Assembly: GCA_032718565.1 (NCBI GenBank)
Contig: JAVGVS010000288.1
Coordinates: 402,310-466,309, forward strand
DNA length: 64,000 nt
Source: Distichodus sexfasciatus
Lineage: Eukaryota > Chordata > Actinopteri > Characiformes > Distichodontidae
Direction: 5' to 3'
The position numbers and the translations under genes are program-made. Each line of letters starts with the position of its first letter. Position 1 is the stretch's first letter. Below the pieces are notes generated by a model. The model saw only the letters and a list, made by a program, of their open reading frames with translations. It was not told the DNA's origin and ran no database searches. Positions 1-13,989 of the stretch are shown here, piece after piece.

Positions 1-2107
1 TTTGCAGCTTTTAATCCAGTCATAGGACAAAGAGATGCTGTTAATGACCATGTGTCAAAGTACGAGGATCTGCAAACAGATGTATTTATGTAACTATTGA
101 TAACCATAAACATCCTTCTAACCAGTGGGTTTTTTTGTTCTTTTTCCCAAGCATTTTTAGGTATTTTATTTTTGTGTTTTACTCTGTAAAGTATTAGAAA
201 AACTGCTAGGAAAAATGACTTGATTGATATAATGAATAAAAAGTATGAGATTATCATTTATGTTCAGCCTTATAACACATCTTCCAAATAGCATGTCTAT
301 TTTTATACAAAGTTTGTTCCACTTTCTGACCACAAAATATTCTTGATTAAGCATGTTGACCATGTGTATTTTAGTGCCTATCAATAGCATGATGTACAGC
401 CTAAATAATGCCCTGAGGACATGCTCCTGAGGTGTGATTGACCACACAACATTTACAAGTTAAAACAAGATACTTGGTGGCTGACAGGTGGTTTACACTG
501 TGTCCAAAAGACTGGGAGACTGCGCTACAAGTATGCCAATATACTGTGGGGGTACTCAGAGGCACGCTTTTTTGGGAGGATAAGTGAAATCAGAAATGCA
601 GTGAACTGACACAAGGTGATGTCATGACTTCTTTCTGTAGAATATACACTGCAAAGACAGATGTCAGGTTTTACGGAGCCCCTGAAGTCCCGTAGAATGA
701 AATATTTTTTTCTTGAGCGTACAAGTTATTTTATTCTTCTTTCCGTAGTTTTTCGCTTAATAGTATAACACTTTTTTTGTGATCGAACGTGTCTTGCTAT
801 GGGCGATAGCGCTATCCACCGTGCTAATGTGCCTCTCACAATTTATTCTGTTACAGCAATTCTAGAGGCCATGTTTCCTAAAATGCATGAGAGCCTTCAG
901 CATGTTTTTAAGATGCTATTTAACAAATGTGCTAAAAATATGCCTTTCGCTTTGAATGTGTTTGCATATTGCGTTTTTGGAAGAGTTGCGCTGAAGAGTT
1001 TCATTCCGCTCATACCATAAATCTTTTAATTTTACTTCATTGATAATCATTACTAGCAGATTTGTAGTCTATTAATTAATTGATATATTCTATTTACTAT
1101 GTAATATGTATTTATTAGTTTTTATTCATCTTTAAGCATTCCGAACGATAGAAATTTAGTTACGTGAGAACTTGTGCCACCTTATGATCAAGTTAGGAAT
1201 TGAAAGTCTTTACTTCAAGTGCAATGATTAGGCCAGTCATGTTTTCCATCACCCGGAGACACTCACCCAATCAGACTTGAAGACCAAAATACCGAATGGT
1301 GTGTGCCAAAAACACTGCTGTGGTTTTGTAGAGCGCTGTGTTCAGAGCCTGTAAATAGCTGTACCCTGTCGCTGTGGCTTCGTATATGTTCAAGGGTCTT
1401 TATTGGCATCAGTTGCTTCATACATAACTTTATACTTTGTACAAAGTGTGATGAGACAGTGTTTCCCATGGCCCCGGTGCAACGTATAGTCACACTGAAC
1501 ATTACATTCAACAGGACAAAAGGTGCAAACAAGTGACACAATAAATACATTACGTATGTTTCCATGGTGACAAACGCATTCCGCGGTGTATCAGAGATCC
1601 TGGATGTTCTTTCAAGTTTCTTCTGTTTCATTCATTATTATTCTAAAATATTCAGTCATTCTGCATTTCATTACTGAGTGAATGTTGCAACGGTCTTCTT
1701 GATTTAAATTGCTAATGACTACTTCCAAAATGATCAACAGTGCTTGAGTCCATTGGGCTCAAAGGAAATTGCCTTTGTCTTGCTGATGTATAATATAAAC
1801 TCAGACGTGACTCAGTGGCCTGTGTGACTGAAACCTTGTGTTGCTGACGTTAAAGATGAAGATTGGAGTCTCAGTAGAGCCTTAAAAAAACCATACTGTC
1901 TCTGAGCAAGATCTTTGACCCTAAGTTAATGTCGCTGTATTTAAGAAGTGTGATTTCCTCTGGATAAGAGAAGAATAACATTCTTCGGAACAGTCAGGTT
2001 TTTAAATTATCGCCCCTGTTTGCCAGACTAACTCCTTCTTGACGCCATCACTCTGTTTCCCGGTATTTATTATTACTCTCGTTTCTGTGTCTGCTCTCTT
2101 ACTGTAG
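1..2107. other. Upstream part of ptpn18: intron sequence, no recognised exon
   Basis: No exon of the phosphatase or of any other gene was recognised here. The short open frames have no domain or family resemblance. Because the first visible exon opens in phase 0 in the middle of the protein, this stretch is probably the end of intron 1, and the starting exon and promoter lie upstream of the window. That placement is inference. Confidence 0.5.
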
Positions 2108-2216
2108 CGGATTCGTCAGCAGAATGACTTGATGAAGCAGAGATACGGTCTGACTACAGAGGCTGGAGCCCTGAAAGAAAATACGAAGAAAAACCGCTAT
2201 AAGGACATACTGCCCT
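2108..2216 (+). CDS. ptpn18: ptpn18 exon 2: N-terminal helix and pTyr loop
   Basis: The exon encodes RIRQQNDLMKQRYGLT followed by NTKKNRYKDILP. The KNRYKDILP segment is the phosphotyrosine-recognition loop of classical phosphatases. The exon is bounded by an AG acceptor after a pyrimidine-rich tract (tctcttactgtag) and by donor GTACGT. It is 109 nt long, starts in phase 0 and ends in phase 1. Exon numbering assumes a single upstream coding exon. Confidence 0.85.
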
Positions 2217-5200
2217 GTACGTAAGGTCACAGATCAGTTGTAATCAGAATTGGGTTTCGCTTGTGGAAATGAAGCGTGTTTGCAGCATTACATTTCTATG
2301 TCTTATATTCACTCTCTATAGGAACAAACATTAGAGATCAACCGACATTGGTTTTTCAGGGTCGCTATCAATACTGATTATTGCTAGTTAATGCGGCAGA
2401 TAACCGATATTTGTAGATATATGCAAAAAAAATGTTGTGTTATGTGAGTGTGGTGTGAGTGACAACAAGGCTTCAGCGTTGACAGTAGCCAATCAGAGAC
2501 TATTGTGGGCGGGACATTAAATAAAGCAGAATGTTATAACATGTTTGCAGTGACCAATATAATTTATCTATAAAATATTTAGGGTTTGTTATATTCTGGG
2601 GTGATGGAGGTTATGATACTCACCTAAGTTTAAATCCTACTTCCGGCAAGACCCTTAACCCCAAGTTGCTCCAGGGAGACTGGCCCTGTAATAAGAGAAA
2701 GGAAGTCACGCTGGATAAGAGTGTCTGCCAAATGCCATCAATGTAAATGTTAAATTCAACAATACTATTGTCTAGTTTTTTGGTCACTCTATTGCTGTTG
2801 TTTGTTTTCAAAAGACAAGCATCTTCTGTCCATAATTAAATTTTCTATATATTTTTATGTAGACTAATTGTGCAGAACAAATGATATTTTCAGTGTCATA
2901 GCTTTTCAATGAATATGTACTTGACCTGGTTATTGAGATGCTTTGTTTACAGTACATCCAGCGTAAAGTATTAATTAAGTGAACTGTGAGCCTTGTTACA
3001 GTGCATCAGATTAGCAGCAACGTAACCTCTCTAGCCTCCACATTCTCACTGGCCGCATGAGTTTGTGGTTCTCCTGCCCTCAGGCACGTGCTGTAACGCA
3101 GGGGGGCGTTACAAATGTCATTCATTAGAGCTGTTGGAAGCATTAGGCCGTTGTCAGTTCATACAGTTCTACTGCTGTTATTTCTTGTGTTGTTCAACCT
3201 GTTGTAATCACGTGGCATACTGAGCGGGAAAAATGTCAAATCATTTCACGCACCGCCGACTAAAGCATGTCTGAGCACTCTTACTGACTCCTTTCTTCTC
3301 AGATGATCAGACGCGTGTTTGTCTGAGCCCAACCACGCCTGAACTGAATTCCGACTACATTAATGCCAGTTTCATCAAGGTATTACTGCTCTTATTGGAA
3401 CGTACTGTCACAGACTGCACAGTGGATCATTTAGAACTCCGCAGACACATTCATATAAAAACAGAAAATTAAATACATTGGAACAAAATGCTAATAACAC
3501 ACAGTGCTAAATATAATACGTTTTAATCATGGATTAGCCTTTTTTATGAACCTCTCCCTGTAGATAACCTGTTTGTCCACTAGGGGGCAGCACAGGGCAG
3601 GACCTACATCGCCACTCAAGGGCCCCTGAGTAACACCGTGGTGGATTTCTGGCGCATGATTTGGCAGTATGACGTCCAGGTAAAAAGAGTGTTCATGAAA
3701 AATTGTCCAGGTGGACATGCCCTCGAATTACACAAAGCAAATCTGTTGCTGAGAAATGATAAATGTTGGATGACTTTGAAATAATGGTGGCACTTTTAAG
3801 GACCAGGGGATTCAGTGTTGGGTTTGTGTACTTTTGTAATTCTGATGTTTAAGCAAAAATTATATCTTGAGGATTAACAAGACAAGGCAACTCCTGTCCT
3901 GGAGGTTTTCCATCCTACCTGATCAGTCTCTTCTAGTGGTTATCTATCTGAGACCAGCTGTGAATGTTCTGAAATCCAGTTGGATGGAAAACGTCCAGGA
4001 CACCGGCCCTTCAGGACCAGAATGGAGTACCCCTACTCTAGACGAAAGAAGAAAAGCAGTAATAATAATAATGATAACAATAATAATAATACTTTTTTAA
4101 AAATCTTGTTGTGAAGAGTCTGACATTTTCTGGTAGGTTATGATTATTAGATAATTTTGCACAGTTTTCTCTTCACCAGAAACCACCTTATTTCCACCAT
4201 TTCCAGTCATTCTCTTGTACAGAAACTCTTAAAGGACAGCACTCATGTCATTTCACCGTGCTGTATTGTTATAAGCAGTATTGGGGGTAACGCTTTCCAA
4301 AAGTAACGCAACTACAGTAATCTATTACTTGTTTCTGTAACTCAGTAATATAAACATTACTACTACATTTTCAGTAGCAATTAATTCGTTACATATTTCA
4401 GTAAAACAGGGTACACCACAAATTTAACACAAAATTTAGTGGTGTTTCATTTTTAATAAAAAATCACCAACACCGAGATACCTTTGGCACACGACAAATG
4501 AACTACAGTAAACTACATTTTAGCATTTTAGAACGCCAAGTCCAACTTCCACAATCATTTTGGTGAAAGTAACTGAAACATAATGCAGGAGTCGTGTAAT
4601 GCATTACAATTCAGACACAGTAATGTTGTAATTACTTTGAAATAACAGTAACTAGTAATCTATAATGTATTACATTTTGCAGGCAACTTGTCCAACCCTG
4701 GTTATAAGATCAAACCTGTGTGTGTTTTGTAGGTGATAGTCATGGCGTGTAAGGAGATCGAGCTGGGGAAGGTAAAACTCTTCCATCTGCTTATCGTTGC
4801 CTTCAAGACAAGATTTACTTCACCACCTGCTTTAATGTCACTTTAAAGTAAAGGAGCAGAAGACGTTTGGTTGCTGTTGCATTCTAGAGAAATGGTTAAC
4901 AAAATCTAGGGAGTAGTGGAACATTTTGTTACTTACGTACAATATGTGTATTGCCAGATATTGCCTTTGTTGAACCGTGTAAGATTTGATTCGATTAATT
5001 TTGTGCAAGTGTGTGTCATTTTGAACTGCATTAGATTTATTGTTCTTTGTCTTTTGATATTGGACGTAGTTTTCTATTCTGGGAACGTAGCCGAAGACAA
5101 TTAATAATGTTAATGTGTGATCTCATTGCAACTTTTAATCTCAATTTACAGAAAAAGTGTGAAGTCTACTGGGCTTCCACCTCCGAGCCGTCCAGCTTCG

Positions 5201-8200
5201 GCCCATTCACCGTGTCCACTGTAAGTATGTGACTCTAAACAGCCGAATCACTCATGTGAGACAGAGGACATGACCTTACTCAAATTCCTGTGTGTTGTCG
5301 TGAGCAGGTTGCAGAGTCGACTCCAAATGAGGAAGTGATCGTTCGGCAGTTGATGGTGAATTGCGGTGATGTAAGTGCACGGCGCTGTTTCCTGTGCACA
5401 GTTTGTCTATCAGTAGAAGTACAGAGTTGCCGAAATATCCGTAGAGATAAGCTCGGGCTGGGCTCACATCATGCAGCTTTTACATTTACCAGCTGGTCTG
5501 CACAGATTTTGTAATGGTTTGCTTTTTGGGGAGTTTAAACCACGTAACACAGTGCGTACCTTGACACGCTACAGTAGTTCACTGGATCCAAATTCCTGTT
5601 GTGAAACTAAAATATGAAAAACTCTCCTAAGTACTGCTCGCCAAAACTCAGTCCTGTAGCCAAATAAGGCAGTTACTGGGCCACATTCACCAGTTGCTCT
5701 TAAGAAGAAATTTGAGCTTAAAACTAGAGATGGGCCGATACCACTTCTTTATGTCCGATACCGATACCGTAAATTTGGATATCTGCTGATACCGATACAA
5801 ATCCGATACAGTCACAGTCTTTTTTTTAAACATAAAATAATTATTTGTTCTCAAAAATTGTTCGTTTAGAAATATTTCTTCTTTCTTATTGATTACACTA
5901 TACCATTATAAAATTGAAAAAAATTTGATCAATTGAAAATGAAATACTGAAGTTTGTCATTTTGAACCAACCTGGCAACTTTTTTTGGGAACAGTACCTT
6001 GCTCGTGAGTACCTCAGTGGTACCTTTACCAATCTGGGACTTAAACTGGCGACCCTCCAATTACAGGGACAAATCCCCGATCGTTCCACTACAAACTGCC
6101 CCAGTCAGACCCTCCAAGATTTCGCGATGTTGCGATTGCAACCATTAGCGCAAATTCGGCCAATCCCTGAAAATTCATTACCACCACGCAATTTTGACCA
6201 ATTACCGCAACTTTTCCGCAATTTTTGACCAATCATTGTCGTTTCCCGCAAAACGTTCAGCCATACGTCAGCAAACTCACTTTCCTTCTTATGCATAGAA
6301 GATGCAGGAAACGTGATAAAAACGCCTCACATTTACCTACAAAAATAACTAAATAATTGATTGTTAAAGAATCATTATAAAAGGGGACAAAATCGCTAAT
6401 TTTTCCACATATTTGACTTGTTCCTGCAACTTTCATCGCAATTTTTTTTTTTTAGAAAAGCTGCCGCAAAATCAGGCATTTTAGGCCGCAACAATCTCAA
6501 AACAGGCCTGCGAAATCCTGCAGCTTTGTACCTTGATTTAGTACCCGGTGTTGGCTGTCGGCTGATTCTGTTTTGGGCGGTGGTCATGGTGGTAGGATAT
6601 TTGGACCAAGAGGTCCTGGTTCCAACTCTTGACCCCAAGTCGCTCCAGGAAGACTGTCCTTGAAATTAGGGAATAGCTCTGGATATGAACATCAGATAAA
6701 TCCAGTAAAGTTGATATGTATTTGTTTTATCATATGTAGTATTTATAATAACGTTGGATTTCTCTTTGCAGGAAACTCGCCCGGTCTCCCAGTTCCAATA
6801 CACAGCCTGGCCGGATCACGGAATTCCAGACGTGCCGGATGGCATTTTGGGAATGATGGAATTGGCTCACTTCAGCCAGGGCAACCACATGGGACCGATG
6901 CTTATCCACTGCAGGTCTGTTTGTCTCTCATCTTCCCCCAAGCATCCCTCTCTCATCTTCCCCCAAGCCTCCCTCTCTCTCCCTCTCTTCTCTGTCTCAC
7001 ATACACACACAAATCAAACCGTCGACAGCCTTGATGCTCGCACGCTCCAAAACTGCCTGTCCTCGCCACGCCGATCCGACTGTTTTGCACCTCCTCTGAC
7101 AAATGACCCATCTGCCCATGAAAATTCATCAGTTCATCTCCGGCTCGGCCCGTACCTCCCGCCTCCATGCATTTTAAATCCCGCTATTCGGAATGAAGCG
7201 AGACATATTACATATTCAGCACCTGATGTAGCGAGGCGACAGCCAGATAACTCGCACACTTCCGCATCAATCCGCTCGTTAGTCCGGCGCTGCGCTTATG
7301 CCAGAGGTTCTGTCCGTCAATATGGAGCACGCTCGTTCCCTCACTCCGCCTTGACCTCTGGAGTGGCGTTGGACACGGGATTAGGCCTGATTATGTTGAG
7401 TTATTGTGTCTGATTGATATTTATTTACGTTTGCAGTGCCGGCTGCGGGAGAACCGGCGTGATCTGTGCCATCGACTACATTAACGATCTGCTGGCGGAA
7501 AAGGTACATGACCATCTTTGTCGTGCAAATGCACACACAGACACACACACAGACACATAGAGATGTGTGCGCACACACGGGTGAGCACACACCCACCTGC
7601 AGACAGAGAGCGCACATCGGAAAAGACGTCAACCACCTGAAAAGCAGACAAAATATCTATTTCCCATATTAAGAGGGTCGGAAAAGATACGCTGCAGTGA
7701 CAAAAGCTGCGCACTTTGTGGATAATTGTAGTAAAACAAAGACCATGATTCCTTTAAGTGTTTGTGTCGTTGTCCGTCTAACACTGAACGTCATTATAAA
7801 CCAGACTTCAGTGACTTAAAGGCATAAAAATCCATGTGTCATTTGATCATTTGTTTTTAACATTACACCCTAAAAGGTCCCCATTTTGTGCTCGTTTGAA
7901 AACGTAAATCACATATTCCATTTTTCATAGGGCGCAGAGTGGCATGATGCAGAAGTAAGCGTAACACATTATCATTGTTCCTCAGCAGTAAGAGAGATAC
8001 TTCTCTTCATCTGCGTATTTTTTTGTTTTCTGTGTATAACGGTTAAGTGCAAAATTGAAAAATGGGGAGCAACTCCTTACTGGTTGGGTGAGGAACAATC
8101 CTCAGGCAATTGCATTGAAAAATCTCCAAATGCAAATTTAGATAAAGTTGTGCCATCCTGTACAGCAGACTTTACTTTCTAACTGATCTTTAAGTGGTTA

Positions 8201-11200
8201 TCTGCTAATGGGCAATGGGCAAAGGCAAGTTAAAGCAGTTTGGGTTAATTTGTGTGATTAACTTGATGATTTTGTGAGTGATTACCAAATGTGACCTCTG
8301 CATTTGACCCATCCGTGAAGGAGCAGTGGGCAGCTAACAAGAGCAGCGCCCGGGGAGCAGTGCTTGGGGACGGTACCTTGCTCTTGAGTACCTCAGTGGC
8401 AACTTTAACGGTCCTGGATTCGAACCTGCGACCTTCTGATCACAGGGCGAACACCATACAGTTGCTCCGCCAACTGCCCGATTGATGTCCAGCAGTAATT
8501 CTCTTTATATTTGGCAGAAAATTGGAGATGATTTTAGCATCATGGACATCGTTGTAGAGCTGAGAAGACAGAGACCATCAGCTGTTCAGACGAAGGTAGG
8601 AGTTACCTCAAGACATGATTTACTCATTGGAAGTTCAAAATAAGCAAGTGCTAAATGTTATGTTTTTGTTATAAAAGTGTGCGTGTGTGTGTGTTCGTAC
8701 AGGAGCAGTATGGGTTTGTGTTTCACACTGTTGCTCAGATATTTGAGAAAACCTTGAACAGCAATTCAAACGACAAAAGCAATCAAGATAAGGTAGGTGT
8801 GTAAGAAGTTCTCACACATGAGGTCAAATTCTCATGATAAATTCTCTGTCTGTGGGGAGCCGGGCTCACATGACCTCCTGAATACTTCATTTTCACCTGA
8901 CACTTAAAGTTCTTTGACGTTTCTGTTACCGTCTGAACGTGCAACCAAAGAGAGAACGCCAGGATATGTGAGATGAGCAGAAGCAACGCAACAATGATGT
9001 CCAAAACAAGTTCACACAACAGGTCACTTTATGACGACGTTTGGTGAAGCAATATTGCTCTTGTGAAAGCACACAGCTCTGTGATGCTTATCATATCAAA
9101 CAGGCCTTTACTAAACACCAGCTATGGTTGCAGTACTAGAGTAATGGCACTTTGTTACTGTTGTGCCGGTACTGAAGGTATTATTATTAAGTGAGGTATT
9201 TTTATTAAGTTTAATAACACAAGATACACAAATATTGCAACAATTATAAGGGAAGAACAAATAATAAATAGATAAATAAATGAAAATATATTTTTAATCT
9301 TAACTAAATATTTTAGAATATAAGAATATAGAGTATAATATATTTGTATGTGCATTGTACATGTGCAGAAAAATTGCATGCATTCCCAACATCAGCAAGA
9401 GTTTATAAAATAAAGTATATACAAATTTAAAACAATTTAAAAAATATGTCAAATAAAATAAGAAGCCTTATCAACTGTGGTACACCATGTTAAATTCCCT
9501 CGTGTATTTTCTCATTTTAATGTTAAGAAATAACGCAGAGTTACAAATCCACATGCCAAAAGAGGAGGATTACCTTTCCAGATTAAAAGGAGGAGAATGT
9601 TGTTAGACTTGGGCATGACCAAAATGTGTGGAAATGGCCGGCAGGAGCTTGATGCATCACGTTATCAATATGAACAATTTTCAGAAATCAATTTTTTACA
9701 TTTTTAAATTTCTACAATTATTACTTGCGTTTAAACCTTAAAACTTCAGTTGCACAAACAAAAACTGGCATTTTTATTCTTTTGCAAATTGATACTAAAG
9801 GGATGATATCACCACCTGCGGGATTTTACTTAACTAGTGGTGCACAGTGCTAACCCTCGAATTAGTATCAAGCATGTTCTGGTTGCTCCTTGACAGAAGG
9901 CATTTGAGAATTGGCGTCATATTTTAAAGCACTTAAAACCGAAGCACTTAACTTTGAGACTTGGAGTCAATTCTTATAATGGCTCATCTTTGCTACTAAA
10001 ACTAGCTAAATACTTACATACTTAAGTACTGTTGAGAATGTAATAAATAAAGACACAGTAAGGTGAAAACCTATGGAAGCCCATTTCCACCACTAAAAGA
10101 AAAAATCAGAACGAAAAAATCGAAAATATGAGATAAAAAGTCAAAATTACGAGATAAAAAGTCAAAATTACGCGATAAAAAGTCGAAATTACAAGATAAA
10201 AAGTCATAATTATGAAATAAAAAGCTCATAATTATGAAATAAAAAGTCTAAATTATGAGATAAAAAGTCATAATTATGAGATAAAAAACTCAAAATTATG
10301 AGATTAAAAAATGACTTTTTATCTCACAATTTTGAGTTTTGTATATCATAGTTTCGACTTTTGATCTCATAATTATGACTTTTTATCTCATAATTTCGTG
10401 TTCTTTATCTCATAGTTTCGACTTTTGATCTCATAATTATGACGTTTTATCTCATAATTTCGTGTTCTTTATCTCATAGTTTCGACTTTTGATCTCATAA
10501 TTATGACGTTTTATCTCATAATTTTGTGTTCTTTATTTCATAATCTCGTAATTTCGACTTGTTTTCGTTTGGATTTTTTTTATACTGGCGGAAATGGGCT
10601 TCCAAACGTGTGAAATGTGTCAGAAAAGTGTGTCTGAAAAGCTGTGGAAAACCCTAGAATTATGCAGTTTAACAGTTTTTCACGGCTTTTCACTGTAGGT
10701 CTAAACAGCATGGGACTAAAACGCAGCCTGCTTCGGTGTAGAGATTACGTTTAGCATTAGCCCTGCCCACGTGCACAGCGTCAGTAGCCTACCTGCTAGT
10801 CTGGGCAAGTTTCGCTAAGAGAGTCTGTCATATGCTAAGTCCAGTTCCTAATATCTCCATTCCCTGACCGCCGGCGGCTGCTGTTGAACCACCAAGTGTA
10901 AGTTTAGCTATTTTGTGTCGTCATAAACTGTAAAATATGACGTTGTAAAGAACTCCAGATGATTAGTGAGTGCATGAGAACACGCAGCTAATCCGTATGA
11001 GCTAGCTGAGATGTGAATTATAGCGTTGGCGTAACGCATGGTAAAATGTAAGTTAGTAAACTATCTGCTCTAATCTATCAACTCGTGTGTTTTCCACGTT
11101 CCTCTGTCATTTTAGTCTTTCCCCTGCTGTCCTCCTGCTTAAATATTTCCCTCCATTATCCCGTGTTGTATTCCGTATTAGCCCAGACTGTGCTCACTAT

Positions 11201-13945
11201 CCTGTCGCTGTCTTCATCCCTTCCAGTGAAGCGCATATTGCGTATAAGGCACAACAAGGGAAATCTTTACACAGTTTTACTTGCACCACTTTAGAATGAT
11301 CTTTTTTAACAGTGCATGTGTTTTACAGTCGATGGGTAGTAGCTCTGTAGTAGTGGACGGTGCTTCAGCGCTTTGAGCCGACACACCTACAGCATCCGAG
11401 CATAGAAAGTACCGCCTGTATTTTCACCACTTTCAGACTTACTTTTACAGATTTTATTTTGACCTCAGTCTACTAAGTCTACTGATATTTAAGTACTGTA
11501 AATATCAGATACATTATTTTACTCAAATACTATTCTAATGGATTCATTTCTCTTTAAGCTTTTAAATTAAACTTTAGTTTGGCTTTTCTTCTGCAGAGGG
11601 GTGAGATGGTGGTTTTAAGTTGTATGTGTAATTACCACGATCAGCCTCTAGATGGTAGACACTGAAAGTGAATTGTGATGGAGGACCTGGCATTTGGCAC
11701 AGGAGAGGCATCAGGTGCACTGGAGCAGAGAAATCAGACATGATGCCAAGAAATGACGTGTATAATAATTAAACGTAAAGACACATTCTATTTCACAGAA
11801 CACCGTTTGGCTCATTTCAATTTGTCCTTTTAAACTTCATCTGAAAGAGAATCTGTGCTAAAGAAATGCTGTGGGTATTTGAAGTCTAAATCTGGTGAAC
11901 CGTTTTCCGGCCTGGCTTTACTTCCTCCAGAGCTTCTGCTGATGCCGTTTTTAAAAGCACAAACTGTTACAGGAAGTGTTCTCGCTCTGTGCTTCCTCTA
12001 TGCAAATCATGGAGGGGTAACGAAACCAGTGCACTCCTCCTTCTGCTTCACAAAGAATTACTTTCAGCCTCTCATCCTCTGCTTGCCTTCTCTCTTTATT
12101 CTGTTCGTTCTGGAAGTCTCAGGATCCAGTCTCTGTCTACTCCAACTTGGTGCCGCCCAAACCAGCGGTGAGGTCCGTCTCTATCCCTGGCAACAGCTGC
12201 AACCAAAAAACACGGTAATATAATAATACACACACACACAAACAGAACTTTCATGATTAAAACCACAAGTGGCTAATAATGATTTAGAGAGTGAAAAAGA
12301 CTAACGATGTCAGAATGGCTGTCAGAAAGGTAAGGATTCAGGATGTTGCTTCTGGTTTCCCAAAAGTTTTAAATAAAGGCTGTTTTGTGTAAGATAAGAC
12401 TTAAAGTAAATATTTTTGTTAAGTCCACGTCCAAGTCAAAGTAAACTTTGTCATCACTACCGTATCCAAAACTAGAGAGACGAGATGACGTGGCTTCAGT
12501 TTCTACAGTACAAAGAACGAATAGGGTACATGGAGTAAACAGATATTTAAAGCAGACCCTCCAGTATTTTGCCATGTTGCGATCGCAACTATTAATGTAA
12601 ATTCAGCCAATCCATGCAAATTCATTACTACCGTGCAATTTTGACCACTTACCGCAACTTTTCCTCAATTTTTCACCAATCATTGTCGTTTCCGGCAAGA
12701 CGTTGAGTCATACGTCAGCGAAATCATTTCCTTACTACATTTAGAACATAATAATGTAATAAAAACGCCTTACATTTACTCAAAAATAACTAAATGATTA
12801 ATGGTTAATAAAAAATAATAGTTTTGTTTTGTTCCCTTCATTTTAATTCATTGCGAAAGAATCATTTTAAAGGGGACTGGCAGATAAAAATAAGTCACAT
12901 AGAATGAGCAAAAATATATAAATAGACTATAAAATATAAAAACTCTAAACGAGAGGCAGAAAAAGAGACTGTGCAACATGTGCTGTCTCTTTCTCTGTTT
13001 CAAATATCGGATTTCATCTTTATTTAGTCCATATATGCTGTACCTGCATAGAAAAAAGTGATTATAAACTGGAAAGTTTAACGTAAAATTTACTATAGCA
13101 GAAAGTAATGCAACCAAACAGCAAAACTTTGGGGAAAACCAATAAACAAATATTTTCTTTCTCTCTCTCTCTTTCTCTCTCTCAGACACACACATGCCAA
13201 ACACGTATTTACCCTCAAGTAAAGACCAAAATTGCACTAAAAAAATTTAAATAACGCTTATTCTACGCAGTGAGTTTTAAGCTTCAAGTTTCAAGTATTG
13301 TCTTTCCTATTTGGGCACTTTTGTTTAATGTAAACAGGTCTTTGCGTCTTCTTTTTTCTAAAACTGTTTCTGTTTATATCCAGCTGTGATCTAATAACCA
13401 GCCCAAGCACCAGATATAGTCGTTATGTAGTATTTACCACCTACAGATGTGTTCTGACCCTCCTGAGGCCATGTAAAGTTGGTGATAAACGGCCCTGCTG
13501 CACCATAATGTGTTCATGACTTTAATGTTAATTACTCTCATACTAATAATTATGGGGCATAAACGCCTAATAAAACACTGTTATCTGGGTCCCGTGGTGA
13601 GACGTGCGTCGTGTTTAGGATTCTGCTAGCGCTGTCTCTGGTTTAGTAAAAGGGGGGCCTTTTTTAACACCCTTCTTTATCTTGATTGTGGCTAGAAAAA
13701 TGTGTTGCATATTTGGTGATATAGAGAGATAGAGACAGTGCTGGTTTCCTGCCTTCAACTTGCAACTTTATTCTAGCGTTGATGTATTTATAAGAAAAGA
13801 GAAGAAAATCAGACTTGTGAAAACAATTCATCTACCAAGGCTCAATAATACTGGAAAAGGAAGAGTGAAATTATAGAGAGAGAGAGATATGTTTGCGTGT
13901 GTGTGTGTAAAATTCAGTTCTAGGGTTAGGGTTAGGGTTATACAT

Positions 13946-13989
<44 letters not shown>

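Noticed and set aside
6754..7413. 219-residue open frame on the + strand
   Set aside because: It is exon 8 of ptpn18 read in the wrong frame into its intron. The splice donor at 6914/6915 and the phase of exon 9 explain the coding signal.
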